This document shows, one piece after another, positions 1 through 11,622 of a stretch of DNA of 64,000 nucleotides. The notes under the pieces were generated by a model. The model ran no database searches. It had not been told where the DNA came from and worked only from the letters and a program-made list of their open reading frames with translations. This stretch comes from Scenedesmus sp. ARA3 (taxonomy: Eukaryota > Chlorophyta > Chlorophyceae > Sphaeropleales > Scenedesmaceae). The position numbers and the translations under genes are program-made. Position 1 is the stretch's first letter. Each line of letters starts with the position of its first letter. The stretch covers positions 1-64,000 of the forward strand of contig RWJK01001846.1 in assembly GCA_004335835.1 (NCBI GenBank), in the 5' to 3' direction.

Positions 1-154
1 CGGTTGTTGGACGCTTTCGCATCGTGAATGCCAGCTCTGACCTGCTCTAACCGAGCCTCATGGTGTTCCAGCTTAGCTTGAATGCTTTCCAGCTCCTGCT
101 GCATGGCGGACACCCCTGCCAACTCGGCTCCTGCTGTATGGCCGAAGCACGGCG
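1..154 (-). CDS. Coiled-coil reading-frame fragment, truncated at both ends
   Basis: Read on the minus strand, a stop-free frame runs from the assembly gap (155-158) to the left edge of the window. It contains a methionine followed by a charged heptad-like stretch, beginning MQQELESIQAKLEHHEARLE, which looks like a coiled coil. Both ends are missing, so neither start nor stop can be placed, and no family is recognised. It could be the N-terminal region of a host gene or of a transposon-encoded protein. The call rests only on the openness and amphipathic composition of about 50 codons. Confidence 0.3.
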
Positions 155-158
155 NNNN
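155..158. other. Assembly gap (4 N)
   Basis: Four undetermined bases interrupt the coiled-coil frame at the left edge, so continuity across this point cannot be assumed. Confidence 0.95.
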
Positions 159-1702
159 AACATCCATGAATGGATGTTGGAACGTGTTAATGTGTTGATA
201 CTCCGTGGAATCAAGGAGCAATGGTAGAAGCCTCGTCGCACCTCCTGAACTCCTTGGACTGAAGCTGCGGATGCGCAAGCACAGCACTGAGTGTCTCCCA
301 ATCACTTCTATACAAGAACTTCGCAATCTAATGATGGACTGCTGCTGTCGATATGTGCTAGCAACGAGGCAACGCTTGATGGATAGCTGCTGTCGATGTG
401 CTAGCAACGAGGCGACGCTTAGCAGAGAGCGATTCAACCACGCAGTACACACCAGGTGGCAAGTCTGTTGTTCGGTGTCGTCATACATTGTAACACTCGT
501 AGGGACGCTGTTGATTGTTGCACCCTGTGCATCCTCTTCCACCCGTTTGTGCAATATCATGTCACACGGACGCCTGCCGGAGCTTTGATAAGTATGTACA
601 TCTGCTGCAACACAAAAAGCTTCTCAGCAGCGGCTGCTGCCTTGCAATTTTGTTGCTGAGTGCGTCTCTAACAACCGGAGTTGAGCAGCGTGTAACTGTT
701 GATATTGTGGCAAAGCACTGCAGATGCATGTTGATTTTGCACACTGTGCAAGTGACCTGCAGGGCCTGCATTGACATTGTTGCTGTTGTTGCCCCTGCTG
801 TATGTGCGCATGTGACGCATACTGTGTAGGTCTCTGCTCCTACCTGTATTTCTTGTGTGATACTGACACAGGAACTTCAAACTCGAAGTGGCAACGGAGC
901 TGCTGCTGTGTTGTGGGATGCATGCACTTGCTGCTCAACTGCAATCTCACTGTGAACAACTCCCACCGCCAGATCACCAAGGATGTTAACAACAAACACA
1001 GAGATATGTTACCGCCTCCTCCCTTCAACCAGTGTGAGCAGTGCAGCAGACACAATGCTATCACAAACACACACCCAACAAGCTACACAGGCCACTGCAG
1101 CAACTGCAGAAGCGGCGTAAACACATGCCGCCATTATGGTGTGTGCAGCATCACACTCAAGGCTGCGGTGCTAGCACAGGTTATGTCATAAGACGGTCAC
1201 ACGGCTATGATATGGATGAGCAAAACACGCGCGCGATGGCTGCTGCTGCAAACCCTGCAACAGTGCCTTGGCTCACTCACAGCTTGCTGCAGCCAAGCGC
1301 CAACGGCTACATGGAAAGCTGTGGATCAGCTCCCTTGTCACACTAAAAGCTGCTGTACAACACTCCAAACGCAAGCTGCCACACTAGCAGCACAATGCAT
1401 GCGCGCAGCACAGACAGACACAGAGTGCTCTGCCGGCAGAATGGCAGCAATGGCTCATAACTCAGCAGCATAGCGTGCCTCTGCCTGCCAATGCCTTGCA
1501 GGAAAGACACATTGTGCTGCCAACAGCAATGTATGCCATTGCAGACGCGTTGCCACACAAACCGCGTTGCTACACATACGCCACCAACCACTGCATTCAC
1601 ACGCTGCTGCCAACAGCAGCAGTTGCAGCAGCGTCGGCACTACAAGCAAACAGGGGCACTGCACCGCCAGTCAGCTCCCTTGTTGCAACCCCCAGTCAGC
1701 GT
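159..1702. other. No gene recognised
   Basis: The stretch is rich in TGCTG/CAGCA words and holds short frames on both strands. None shows a family motif, a transit peptide with credible splice sites, or a codon pattern like the neighbouring genes. The part nearest 1702 is probably the 3' untranslated region of the HU gene. Confidence 0.5.
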
Positions 1703-2188
1703 TTACTTCTTCTTTGCTGCCCTCTTTGCTGCTGCTGCTGCCTTCTCCTCCTCTGCCCACTGCTCATATGCATCCCAGCTGCCCTTCTTCACCACGCCCT
1801 TGAACACGTTGCCAGCGGAGAAAGCGGGTGCAACACCCTCGGGAATATCGAGAGGCTCGCCAGTCTGCGGGTTCCTGCCCTTGCGTGCAGCGCGCGTGCG
1901 CTTCTTCCAGGAGCCAAAGCCAGGGATCGTGACTGTCTTGCCCTCGGCCACGGACAGCATGATGTCGTCCAGCAGTGCATCGATGACTTCAGTGGCCTTC
2001 TTTACTGAAAGGCTCTGATCCTCAGCCAGGTGCTTGGCCAGCATGGCCTTGCCTACTGTCTCGGGCTTGTCGGGCTTGGCATCGCCAGAAGCAGCGCGCA
2101 CTGGCGTCAGGAACACATGCCTACGGATAGTGCTGCAAGCAGCTGAACGACCCAGAGCAGGCAGGTTGCGCGTGAGCAGCAGAGCCAT
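1703..2188 (-). CDS. Organellar HU-type histone-like DNA-binding protein
   Basis: Single-exon frame of 161 codons. The bacterial HU/IHF fold is clear: an N-terminal helical part (VGKAMLAKHLAEDQ...), the signature GFGSWKKRTRAARKGRNPQT on the DNA-binding arm, then a lysine/alanine-rich tail ending in KRAAKKK that HU proteins of bacteria lack. About 45 residues before the domain (starting MALLLTRNLPALGRSAA) are rich in R, S and A and look like a plastid or mitochondrial transit peptide. The frame stays open 12 codons upstream to a TTG, but 2188 is the first ATG and gives the better presequence. HU homologues in algae package and regulate organellar nucleoids. That role is inferred by family; which organelle cannot be decided from sequence. 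Confidence 0.9.
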   Translation of the reverse strand: MALLLTRNLPALGRSAACSTIRRHVFLTPVRAASGDAKPDKPETVGKAMLAKHLAEDQSLSVKKATEVIDALLDDIMLSVAEGKTVTIPGFGSWKKRTRAARKGRNPQTGEPLDIPEGVAPAFSAGNVFKGVVKKGSWDAYEQWAEEEKAAAAAKRAAKKK

Positions 2189-2551
2189 TGTTGACTGAAT
2201 CCTGTGACGGAAAGGCGAGTCCAAACGTCAGCAGATCAGCGAAGCAGTAAAGGATGATAACTGTGCCCGTGATCCAAGCAACTATAGCAGGATGAGGCAG
2301 ATCTGGTGCACTTTGCAGCAGGATGGCGCCGGAAAACAAACGAAAATTGTGACAGAACCCTGTTGAGGCAGTGTGACAGCTGCATGAATGTTGATAAACG
2401 TATACAAAACATTAGTTAAGTTTCTTGTGCTTTTAGAGCAACTGTGCGTTGTGTTGGCCAAGGTTTGCTAGGCTGGAATTAGAGTGTTGTGCCTCGTCAC
2501 CAAACAACGACATCACAAGCAAGTTTCTCGTCATTCCATAAGCCAAACAAA
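2189..2551. promoter_or_regulatory. Divergent intergenic region between HU and RbfA
   Basis: About 360 bp separate the HU start (minus strand) from the proposed first RbfA exon (plus strand). The two genes are head-to-head, so the stretch should carry both 5' untranslated regions and promoters. No specific motif was identified. Confidence 0.35.
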
Positions 2552-3216
2552 ATGCACTCGACACTGCATGCACAGTGTAGTCCTTTCGGCACCAGCAGCC
2601 GGTCTCGGCCGTGCAGCACTGCTGCAGGTGCTCCAGCCCGCCTACTGCCAGTACTACCACGTCCACAGCAACGCGGCGATGGCATCATTTGCATGGTACG
2701 CCTGTAGTCAGCTCGAGGCGCAGCAGCAGCACCACTTTGTGGCTGGCAGCAGCAGCAATGATGTATCATGGACTGCACAAGATGTGGCCGCCTGTTCCAG
2801 AGCTGCAGATTTCAGCCACCACTCAGCAGCTTCGTTCAAAGTCTTACATCATAGCCTTTTACATGTTTGACTCGTTATATGCATGCAGCAAACAATGGTT
2901 GGTGTGCTTTTCCAGTTCCCACATAGCAGCCTGGCAGCCAGGCCTGACGTCCCGTCAACTCAAGCACCACACCAGCCTCAAACTAGCTCAGTCACCTGAA
3001 CCTTCCACATGTCATGAAGGCATCTCGCAATTCTGCACTTCTCGGTTTATCAGTCTACACCGTTAGTCAGTGAGCCTGCAACATCGAATGAGCAGCGCCT
3101 GCTGTTGTCCCCTGCTGTGTGCTTCGCCTGCAGGCGCACCCCCGCAGGGTGGCCAAGGTGTCCAGCCAGATCCAGCGAGAGATTAGCGAGATGTTCATCT
3201 ATGACAAGGTAGGACC

Positions 3217-3252
<36 letters not shown>

Positions 3253-5434
3253 GCCAGCGGCAGCTGCAGCAGCAGATGCAGATGCATTCTGCAGCAGATG
3301 TGCAGTGCCTGCACTGCTGCCGACCATGCTGCATGATGCGTAAGCCTGCCTGCAACATTTGGATACGCCCCAAGCAGCATGCTACTGCCACTACGCACTG
3401 CGACAACATGCATTCTGCGGCTGCTGCTGCTGCTGCAGGTGGTGCAGGAGGCGATCTGCCCTGAGCGTCGTGCAGGGCTCGATGACAAGCTGTCGGCAGT
3501 GGCCAGCGTCACGCACGTGTACGTGTCAAACGACCTGCAGGTGCGCCCCGGCCCGCCCACCAGCATGATGCGGCTGAATGTAAATGTGTCAGCAGTATGA
3601 TGTACTGACAACCCCAGCTCACAAAGTTCAGTACAGCACAATCAGCGAGGTGTCTGCACACTCACATCCTTGGGATTTGCCTCAGTACAGCGCAGCAAGT
3701 GTGGTTGGCACCCTCACAATTTTTTGCCGCAGCACAGGGCAGTGGGTGTGGATGGCGCCGCAACAGTCATGCTTGCACTGCCGCCTCAGGTGGTGAAGGC
3801 GCACGTTTCCAATGCTGAACGCGTGTGTGACTGAAGGCTTATGTTTCTGCTGCTGCAGGTGGTGAAGGCGTACGTGTCTGTGTACAGTGACGAGCTGGGC
3901 AAGGAGCGAGCCATCAGCAACCTCAAGCGCATCGCACCGTGAGTGGCGGCAGCAGGGGCAGCAGTAGCAGCAGCGGCAGCGGCGGTGGCGGCAGTGGGTG
4001 CAGCAGGAAGGGCAGCAGCGGCAGCGGCAGCAGCAGCGGGTACATAGCACCACCTGTTATGAAGGCCCTGCTACCATGCTGCAAGCATACCTATGCAATG
4101 TACCATGATGCAAATCAGCATGATGACAGACATGTGCCAGGTGCATTTGCCAACCTGATGTGCTGGGTGTGTGGTGGACGCAGGTATGTGCGCAACCGCA
4201 TTGGGCAGGCGCTGAAGCTGCGGCTGACGCCGGAGGTGCGCTTCGAGCACGACGACTCCCTGGATGAGCTGGAGCGGGTGAGTGGGGGTGTGGTGGTAGG
4301 CGGGGAGGGGGGCGGTGAGAGTAGCAGCAGCAGCAGGGTGTAGCAGCAGGGTGTAGAATGCAGCAGCACGGCCTACAACTATCCGGACGCGCCAAATCGG
4401 GTGAGTTGAGGGAGAGCAGCAGCTGTAGCAGCAACAGGATGGGATTTGAGCTCGATGACAGGTGAGGTGTGCTATGAGCACCACGACTCCCTGGACGAGC
4501 TGGAGCGGGTGAGTGGGGGCCGAGAGGGAGAGTAGAAACAGCAGCAGCAGCCAGCACCAGCAGGATGTGACGTGCAGCAGCAGCAGCAGCATGGAAGACG
4601 GTTTGCTGGAGGAGCTGGATCGGGTGATTTGAAGGGCAGCAGCAGCAGCAGCAGCAGGATGGGCTCTGTGCGCGTGGGGATGCCAGCAGCAGCAGCTTTG
4701 GTGTCTGCAGTGTTCTCGTTGCTGATTTAGCAGATGGGACTGGGCGTGTGTTGTGGTGGTAGTGGGTCAGAGTGCCCGCTACCGGCTGCATCAATGGCAA
4801 CTTGGCAGTGCATGGTAATTACTGCCGCCTGAATCAGTCTTATGACAGGTCCGTTGTAGATATGCCTCACTGACTTGCTGCATTGCTGTGCACTGCTGTT
4901 CTGCACGCCCTTCCCGTGCAGATTCAAGAAGCAATCGGCCAGGAGGACTTTGACAGGTACCTAGCAGAGGCTGAGGCAGAGGCGCGTGGTGCTGCAGCCA
5001 GCAGCAGCAGCAGCAGCAGCAGTGCAGCTGGCGACGGCTCTGCATTCAACCAGGGCTCAGATGATGAGGATGAGGACGAAGATGGCGGCTTCTTTGACAT
5101 ACCTGAAACAGACACAAAGGAAGCCGCCCCGGCAGCAGCAGCAGCAGCAGGTGTGGATCGTGATGACGCAGCAGGGCCGAGCAGCGAGCAGCAGGACGGA
5201 GAGGAGGAGCAGCCGCAGCAGCGAGTGAGCTGGAGCAAACACGACCCTGCAACATTCTTTGCTGTTGATGATGAGGAGGATGAAGAAGAGCAGCAGGAGG
5301 CAGCTGCCTGGTACGGCAGAGCGGGGCCATTTGATGATCTGTTTGGAGGCAGCGGGGAGGAGCTAATGCAGGAGCAGCAGCAGCAGCGGCGCGGCGGCAG
5401 TGGCAAGCGGCGGAAGCAGCAGGCACGGCAGTAG
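2552..5434 (+). CDS. Plastid/mitochondrial ribosome-binding factor A (RbfA), spliced
   Basis: Model of six exons: 2552-2695, 3134-3208, 3439-3540, 3859-3938, 4184-4277 and 4922-5434, about 335 aa; all junctions are GT-AG and all phases close. Exon 2 begins the RbfA domain (RRVAKVSSQIQREISEMF), followed by VTHVYVSNDLQ, AYVSVYSDELGKERAI and the C-terminal helix (YVRNRIGQALKLRLTPEV...DSLDELER). RbfA is a KH-type factor that binds the 30S small subunit and helps mature the 5' end of 16S rRNA; here it would act in an organelle. Exon 1 is R/S/P/A-rich and transit-peptide-like; it is chosen by phase and is the least certain part. The last exon is a 170-residue acidic, Q/A-rich tail (DDEDEDEDGG; DDEEDEEEQQ) absent from bacterial RbfA. 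Intron 5 carries copies of the end of exon 5. Confidence 0.85.
4464..4627 (+). repeat. Copies of RbfA exon 5 3' end plus donor site inside intron 5
   Basis: The segment 4464-4520 repeats 4233-4290: it encodes the same DSLDELER end and the same following donor (gtgagtgggg), with several substitutions upstream. A shorter, more decayed remnant (gaggagctggatcgggtgat) lies at about 4609-4627, and another donor-like remnant at about 4397-4410. The true exon 5 ends at 4277; using the copy would break the fit to the family. Confidence 0.75.
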
Positions 5435-6680
5435 CAGCTGCTGCTGTTGCTGCTGTAGGGCATCTGCTGGGTCTGCAGGTTGCAGCAAGCTGGTGCGATG
5501 GCAGTGGCGCTGTTGTGAAAGGACGAACATTTAAAGTAATCGCATGGTTATGCACCTTCAAGCAGTGCTGGACGTGTGTTGCTGGCTGCAGCAGCCACCT
5601 GCTGCTGGCTTGCCTGCTTAGCTTGAGCAACAGCATATGCTGTTCCAGCTCGTATTTGTTACGTGTTATGTGCCTCAGGACAGCTGGCTTTACTGCAAGC
5701 ACTGGCAATGTCAGGCCGGTGTTTGACCTGACATGCATGCCATGCAATCAGTTATTGGCATGTATGGGATTGCTCAACACATTTGTGTTTACGATTGAGC
5801 TCTTGCTGTCAATGTGCATAAGATGTATGCATCGCGGGCGCATTGCCTGTTGCAGAACTGCCAGTTCAATCACGATGCAGTGGAAGGTGCATGCAGCTAC
5901 TACAAAGTGTATTGTCTTGCCTGCAACTCTTTTTACTGCCACCAACAAGGTAGTGCAGCAGTACCATACTAGTGGCACCACAGCAGTACATCACTTGCGC
6001 CGCCAATGCATTGGATGCATTTGCCAATGGCAGCTGCACATCGCAACACGTGTATCATCATTCTGGAGTGCGATGTGAGCATACCCATGCCCTTTTGAAA
6101 GTATCAAACGCCGTTTGATACTGTCAAGGATGATTCTGTAACTTGCTGGCAAGTGACATGCCTTGATTGCTGATTGATTGCAATGGCTTGTGCATTTGCA
6201 GCTTGCCAATCCAAAACTGGGCTCAGGTGCCAATGAACAGCTGAGATATCCCAGACGCTTAACAGTACAGTGCCAGCGTACTGATCACAATGCAACAACC
6301 TGCGGTGCTCTTGGCAGCAGACAGCAAACAAGTCCAGAGAAACAGATACCCATTGGCCAATTCACTACACGCCGTTGTGAATAGCACTGAAATGGCCGCA
6401 CACAGGTCGAATGCTTACATGCAGGATGCAAACTCTCTGTCAACAGCCTGCCTCTCTCGCATGATACAAACCAATATCATCAACGCTTTTGCGGGGTAAG
6501 CCTATGACCAACCGCTGCAATCACTGCAGCGGTGCCAGCTGGTGCTGCAGGCCAGCAGCTGCAGCCCAAACATGCTGCATGCTGCCGCGGCCCTGCAGGT
6601 GGCGCCCGCCACACACACTGCCTGTGCACAGTTTCAACAAATGACATCCTTCGACTGCACAGGTCTCGGCACTGCTTGTA
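5435..6680. other. Intergenic between convergent RbfA and RWP-RK genes
   Basis: No coding signal is seen. This should hold the two 3' untranslated regions. A TGTAA for RbfA is at 6137-6141 (rather far from the stop), and TTACA at 6415-6419 is a TGTAA on the minus strand for the RWP-RK gene. Confidence 0.5.
6415..6419 (-). terminator. Candidate TGTAA polyadenylation signal, RWP-RK gene
   Basis: TGTAA on the minus strand about 260 bp past the stop codon. TGTAA is the usual poly(A) signal of chlorophyte algae; the pentamer alone is weak evidence. Confidence 0.35.
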
Positions 6681-9600
6681 TTAGGCGCTGCCGCTGCCGT
6701 CGCTGCCGTTGGCATCGCCACCGCTGCTGGCAGCCGCGTGGATGTGTGTGAGTACCGCTGCTGCTGACTCATCCGCGTGGCGCTCCTCCACCTTGCGCTT
6801 CTTGTGCTTCTGCTTGTGCAGCACCTGCAGGGCAGCAGCAGCAGCAGTGGCAGCAGCACAGCAGTTCTCATCAGGATTTTGCCAAGTGCGGCAGGGCAGG
6901 GCTGCAGCCAGCGTATTCAGGAAGCATCCCACATGACGCGGCCGGCAGCAGCCGCAGGCAGCAAGAGCCATGCAGCTCTTGTCACGGTGCTGCCATGCCG
7001 CATTGCCAAAGCAAATCATGTGTGAAGCAACATAGGCGTTCAATGGCTCAAGTACGCTGCGCTGTGTTGACGTTACGTGCTCCACTTACGTGCACCACTG
7101 GTGCTGGCAGCGCACAACAGCAACACAGCATGCAGACCATATTGCGCCCCCTTAGCAGCAGCCACAACCTGGACATTGTGGTCACACCTAACAACGTTGA
7201 AAACCGTCAACGCATGTCGAGCTTTGCCTGGAAGAGATGTCAGCACCCACCTGTGTCAGCATTTGGGCGGTGTCCACCCTGAACTCCATGTTGGGGTGCT
7301 GCTGCAAGTCCGCATCACATGTGGCCGCACACAACCAACGCATCACCAACCGTTCCACCAAAAACTAGCGCATTGCTCACCTGTGTGAGCACGTAGGCGG
7401 GGTGTGCCCTGAACTCCATGTTGGGGTGCTGCTGCAGCAGCGTGAGCGCGTGCACCAGCAGCAGCCGCCGCCCCGGCATCAGTGCGCCGTCCCTGGCCCT
7501 GCCCTTGGCTGCCTTTGCATCCAGGTACTCCTGAGCCAGGAAGATGCTGCAGAACTCCCTGCGGACGCAGACACAAGACACACGAGTTCTATCACTATAC
7601 TGCTTGTTGCATGTCGGCACCCAGGTACTTCTGAGCCAGGAAGATGCTGCAGAACTCCCTGCGGACGCGGCACAGCACACAAGCATACACCGTACTTATC
7701 GCACTGCCCATGTTGCATCCATCGAATTCTGTTGTACAGCACACGCTGGATGCAGCTGGCGCTGTTCAGGCATCTGGCTGGTGTAAGGTCATCAAACATG
7801 GCTGGAGTCACGTCAGTCCCTCCATGCTCACCAGAGCTACGACAGCAGGTTGTAGCATGGCAGAGCACTCGGTACGGCACATCAAACTAACGTCCGTCTC
7901 AAGAACTGCAATCAAGGCCATGGTGACCACGCCGCACCTGTAGGGCCAGCGCACGATGCCGAATTGCCTGCACAGCGCCTTGAACTTTGTCTTGCCCATG
8001 CCCAGGTGGTCGGCCGCCTCCGCCACGTTCAGCTGGCCAAACAGCTGGGGGGGCAGCAGGCAAACAGCACAAGCAAACGCAGTCGTTGAGCAGGAGTCTG
8101 TTGGTCACCAACACCAGAAGTTCTAGCACAGTATGGGGTACACGACTTCTTGCCCATGCCCAGGTGCGTGGTCGCGTTTGCCACGTTTAACTGCACGAAC
8201 AGCTGCGGGCCAGCAGGAAAACGACACAAGTCTGTTGGTTCCAGCACAGAGTGGGGCAGCCTGCATTGATCTTGCCCATGCCCAGGTGGGTGGCAGCACA
8301 GCAGGCAGGCAAACGGCACATGCAACAGACACACGGTTGTTGGATCTAGCTCATTTGTATGAGGCATGCTGCATTGGTCCTGCCCATGCCCAGATGCACA
8401 GCAGCTTCTGTCACATTCAGCCGGCTCAACAGCTGCAGGTGCCAGCGCAGGCAGGCACAGACAATGCGTTGACATGTTTAGCAGCATGTTGCAATATAAA
8501 TGGGCTGCGGCCTCCGCCACCATTCAGCTGGCCAAACAGCTGCGGGTGGCAGCAGAAAGGCAGGCAAACGACACAAGTTTGTTGTTTCTACTAGTAGCAC
8601 AGTTTAGAGCAGCCTGCATTGGTCTTGCCCATGCCCAGGTGGGCGGCCGCCTCCTCCACATTTAGCTGGCCAACAGCTGAGGGTGGCGGTGCAGGCAGGC
8701 ACAACAAGTTTGTCGCGTTAGCAGCACACTGGAGTACGTCTGGAACGGGAGCAGCGGTGTACTATTACGCTTGCCAGTGACCGCAGCAGCAAAGTCAGGC
8801 ATCTGGCAGCTGGTGCCGCACTGATGCAAGTTCAGCGGTTGTTGCAGAGCAGCGGTGCATGTAGACAGAAGCAGCAGCAGCAAGCTCACAATTGCTGCAC
8901 TCAGCATATGCACACCTGCTTGAATAACATACACACACACACACACCTGCTCAACCTGCTCGTAGCGCAGCACGCCCTCGTCGTCATCCATGCAAATGCC
9001 CCCTCTTGCTGCTGCTGCTGCAGGGCCCATAGGGCCGCAAATGCTGCTGCCCCTCCTCCAGGTGACCGTTGCGACATGCGCCTTGTGCTCAGCGGTGATG
9101 GGCTCCCCAAGGGCCGCCGGGTTTTCCTGCAGCATCTTGTCTACAATTGGCTGCAGCAGCTGCATGACCTGTGGCACCTCCAGCCGGTCTGGCGGCTGCC
9201 CAGATGCTTCTATGTCAGCTAATATCTTGTCGGCAAACTGCTGCCCAAATTCCAGAAGCTTGCTGTCCCTGTATTTGGCATCGGTGTCTTCAGCTGCTGC
9301 TGCTGTTTCTACTGATGCTGCTTCGTCCAAGGTTTCTGCTGCGGTTTCTGCTGCCCCTGATGTGCCTGCTGTGTCCGCTGCTTCAGCAGCTGCGCTGCCT
9401 GCCTTGCGCTTGCGAGGTTGTGGAGTCTTCCTGCTGCCTGCTGCAGCTGGCTGGGTCTGCTGCTTTGCAGCGCTGCGGCCCTGGGTGGGTATGATTGTGG
9501 CTACCGCATCTACTCCTGCTGCTGGTGATTGTGATGATGCAGCTGCTGCTGCCACCGCTGTATTGCTGCCTTGCTGACTGGGCAGCAGCAGGCATAGCTG

Positions 9601-9939
9601 CGCTGGCGGCAGTAATGCGCCAGAGGCTCCGCCTGGCTGTGCTGCAGCGTGCCCAGCTTGCAGGCACACTGCTCCACAGTTTCCTGCAAGCATCCAGCTT
9701 GCAGGACACTCGACTCCTGCAGGCTGTAGCAGCACCTGGAAGCCAGCCTGCCGCAGGGTTTGCAGTGCCTGTTGGCATTGTGCCTGATGCTCTGCGCCAA
9801 GCTGGCCCAACAGCCAAAGATGTTCTTCTGCCTGCTTGCGCTGCTGTCCCTGTACATCCAGTTGCATCTGCTGCTGCATCTGCTGCTGCTCCTGCTGCCA
9901 TGCAGCAACCACCTGCAAACCCCGAGCGCTGTCACTCAT
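6681..9939 (-). CDS. RWP-RK domain protein (putative transcription factor)
   Basis: Model of four exons on the minus strand: 9939-8947, 8044-7938, 7558-7381 and 6824-6681, 473 aa, all phases consistent. Exon 1 starts with a Q-rich coiled stretch (MSDSARGLQVVAAWQQEQQQ), then an alanine/threonine-rich linker with a basic patch (RKTPQPRKRK, possible nuclear signal). The RWP-RK domain is split across exons 1-3: LRYEQVEQ|LFGQLNVAEAADHLGMG...CRQFGIVRWPYR|EFCSIF. The invariant RWP is present but the following pair is RE, not RK. The C-terminus is basic (LHKQKHKKRKVEE) and then serine/glycine-rich. In plants and algae such proteins control nitrogen responses and gamete or sex programmes; the target here is unknown. 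The first ATG is provisional, because an acceptor-like sequence lies just downstream. Introns 1 to 3 contain copies of exon edges. Confidence 0.8.
7251..7301 (-). other. Duplicated in-frame cassette exon in the RWP-RK gene
   Basis: A 51-bp segment on the minus strand is bounded by an acceptor (gacttgcag) and a donor (gtgggtgc). It encodes QHPNMEFRVDTAQMLTQ, a diverged copy of the end of exon 3 (QHPNMEFRAHPAYVLTQ). Exon 3 ends in phase 0 and exon 4 starts in phase 0, so inclusion would add 17 residues without a frameshift. Whether it is spliced in cannot be told from DNA. Confidence 0.45.
7618..7682 (-). repeat. Copy of RWP-RK exon 3 acceptor and 5' end in intron 2
   Basis: Reads on the minus strand as an acceptor (cgcgtccgcag) followed by codons for EFCSIFLAQK and then a GT, nearly identical to the true exon 3 start about 100 bp downstream in the transcript. 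The reading frame is lost after the copied part. Confidence 0.75.
8150..8690 (-). repeat. Array of acceptor-side copies of the RWP exon (exon 2)
   Basis: The sequence gcccatgcccag, marking HLGMGK on the minus strand, occurs at 7994 (true exon) and again at 8152, 8274, 8382 and 8627. A partial copy lies near 8505-8550. Several copies keep the upstream part encoding LFGQLNVAEAA (e.g. 8637-8675 and 8505-8550) and a preceding AG. Spacing is roughly 158, 122, 108 and 245 bp (the last interval spans the partial copy). The copies degrade to different degrees and cannot all be coding. Confidence 0.75.
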
Positions 9940-11622
9940 CCTGCTGCTGTGACAGAGGTCTGCTGTAGCAGCAGTGCTGCTGGTGACACCTGGCTGCAGG
10001 TGCAGTACAAGCAGCAAGAAGGTGTCACGCAGATACACTGCGTTGACAGGACTAAACATGGATACAAGCTAGCTGATTTCAAGTGTCCTGCGCTGTCGAT
10101 CCGATTGCAGCCAGCAGCTGTGCTCCAGCACCTGTGCTGCAGCAGCTGTAGCACTTGGCTGTGGGTACCTCGCTGTACTCGAACTTGTAAGCCAGCACAC
10201 ACGCCTTCCAAGAATTCCCAAACACGTCATACGGAGCTCTTACAATAACCTTCAGTGGCTGAACGCATGCTTACCTTCGTACAGTGGCTTCGCAACTCGC
10301 CCGAAGCGCGTACGGAGGCGGGATAGCTTCCAAAGTTACACCTCAACTTCAAATATTAATGTTTAGAACGGTTAAAGCTATGCAGCGCATACTACGTCAA
10401 CAGCGAAACTGTTGCTGAGACTACCGAGACGCAGCACGTCAGACGCAGCATGCTACAGCTATGTAACACTTGCTCGCGTCTGATGAATTGCATGTGCATT
10501 GATAAGCTCTTCGGCTGCACGAATCGCCTTCGACATCAGTCGTGTCAGTCATGTCACCCAAGCAGCGCCGTGCAAAAAGCGGCGTTTCATCCTCCAGGCT
10601 CCAGCCACGTCGGCATGTCGCCTCAACGCCATGCCGAACGTCATAAACATCAACTTCCAGGTCAATGTCGAGACTTAAGCGTGTCTCTCGTGCTTGGTAG
10701 GCTGGCACCGCAGTGCTGCAGCCGGTGCCATGCTACTGCTGCCAGCTCCATGCTGCTGCAGTACAGTCCCAGTGCCTGTTGGTAGTTGCAGCCCGGCAAG
10801 TCGAGCGTATGAAAAGCTCCCAACACAACAGCATTGGTCAAATTATCCTCTCACCCTTGGCTGCAGTGATGTTTGTTTGCCATGTCCCAAGAGTCCTGCA
10901 AGGGCCCCATGCAGCCGCTGGGGGCCCCAGGGCACTACAGCATGCTGCATGCTGCTCTGCAGAGGCGTGACAAGTTGTTGACCCCAGCCCGTCAAGCCCA
11001 CCCATCTGAACCTAAACTCATCCGCCTCAACCAGCCCGTACATACGTCGATGAAGAAAAAGTGTCTGTGTTACAAACCCTGAGAGGGAAGCCTGCTACAA
11101 TCAGCTATAGCGAGCTAGCGAGCTTGTGTCTGGTAGGATCGTATACACCCTTGCAGCTCATGCATCTGCAGGAGCACCAGCAAAATCACAAGGTGCTGCT
11201 CCGCAGTAACCAAGCGCACAGCTGCAGCAACGGCTGCAGGGCAGCAGCAGGGTGAAATGCTTGATGCTAATGTGCCGGCACATGCTCTGGAAAAACTGGA
11301 CATCCGCAAACACACCACTGTGTTGAGGTACACTTGGTGTCTGATGCATCACAAATGTACACACCAATGATAGCAGCAGCATCTGCGACAGGTGCTGGCC
11401 CTGACCCATATATAAACAATAAACCACATAGTTGTGTTGACACTACACTGCCCATGCTTACAACGTATAAATGCTTGTGCATGAACTCAACTGCACCTGT
11501 GCGGCACCCAGAAGTAACACAGTCTTCGCCGATGTCATCCATGCTGCACCCCGCACGATGCCACATACGCTGACCATACAAGTAGGCTGAATGCCTGCCT
11601 CACTAACATGTTGCATAACATG
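9940..11622. other. No gene recognised
   Basis: Contains the presumed 5' flank of the RWP-RK gene and about 1.5 kb in which short frames appear on both strands without family motifs. A short plus-strand frame beginning MSPKQRRAKSGVSSS near 10549 was considered and is too short to support. Confidence 0.4.

Noticed and set aside
2190..2340. Hydrophobic minus-strand frame just upstream of HU (VAWITGTVIILYCFADLL)
   Set aside because: It has no ATG start, overlaps the HU start in another frame, and is short; treated as 5' untranslated sequence.
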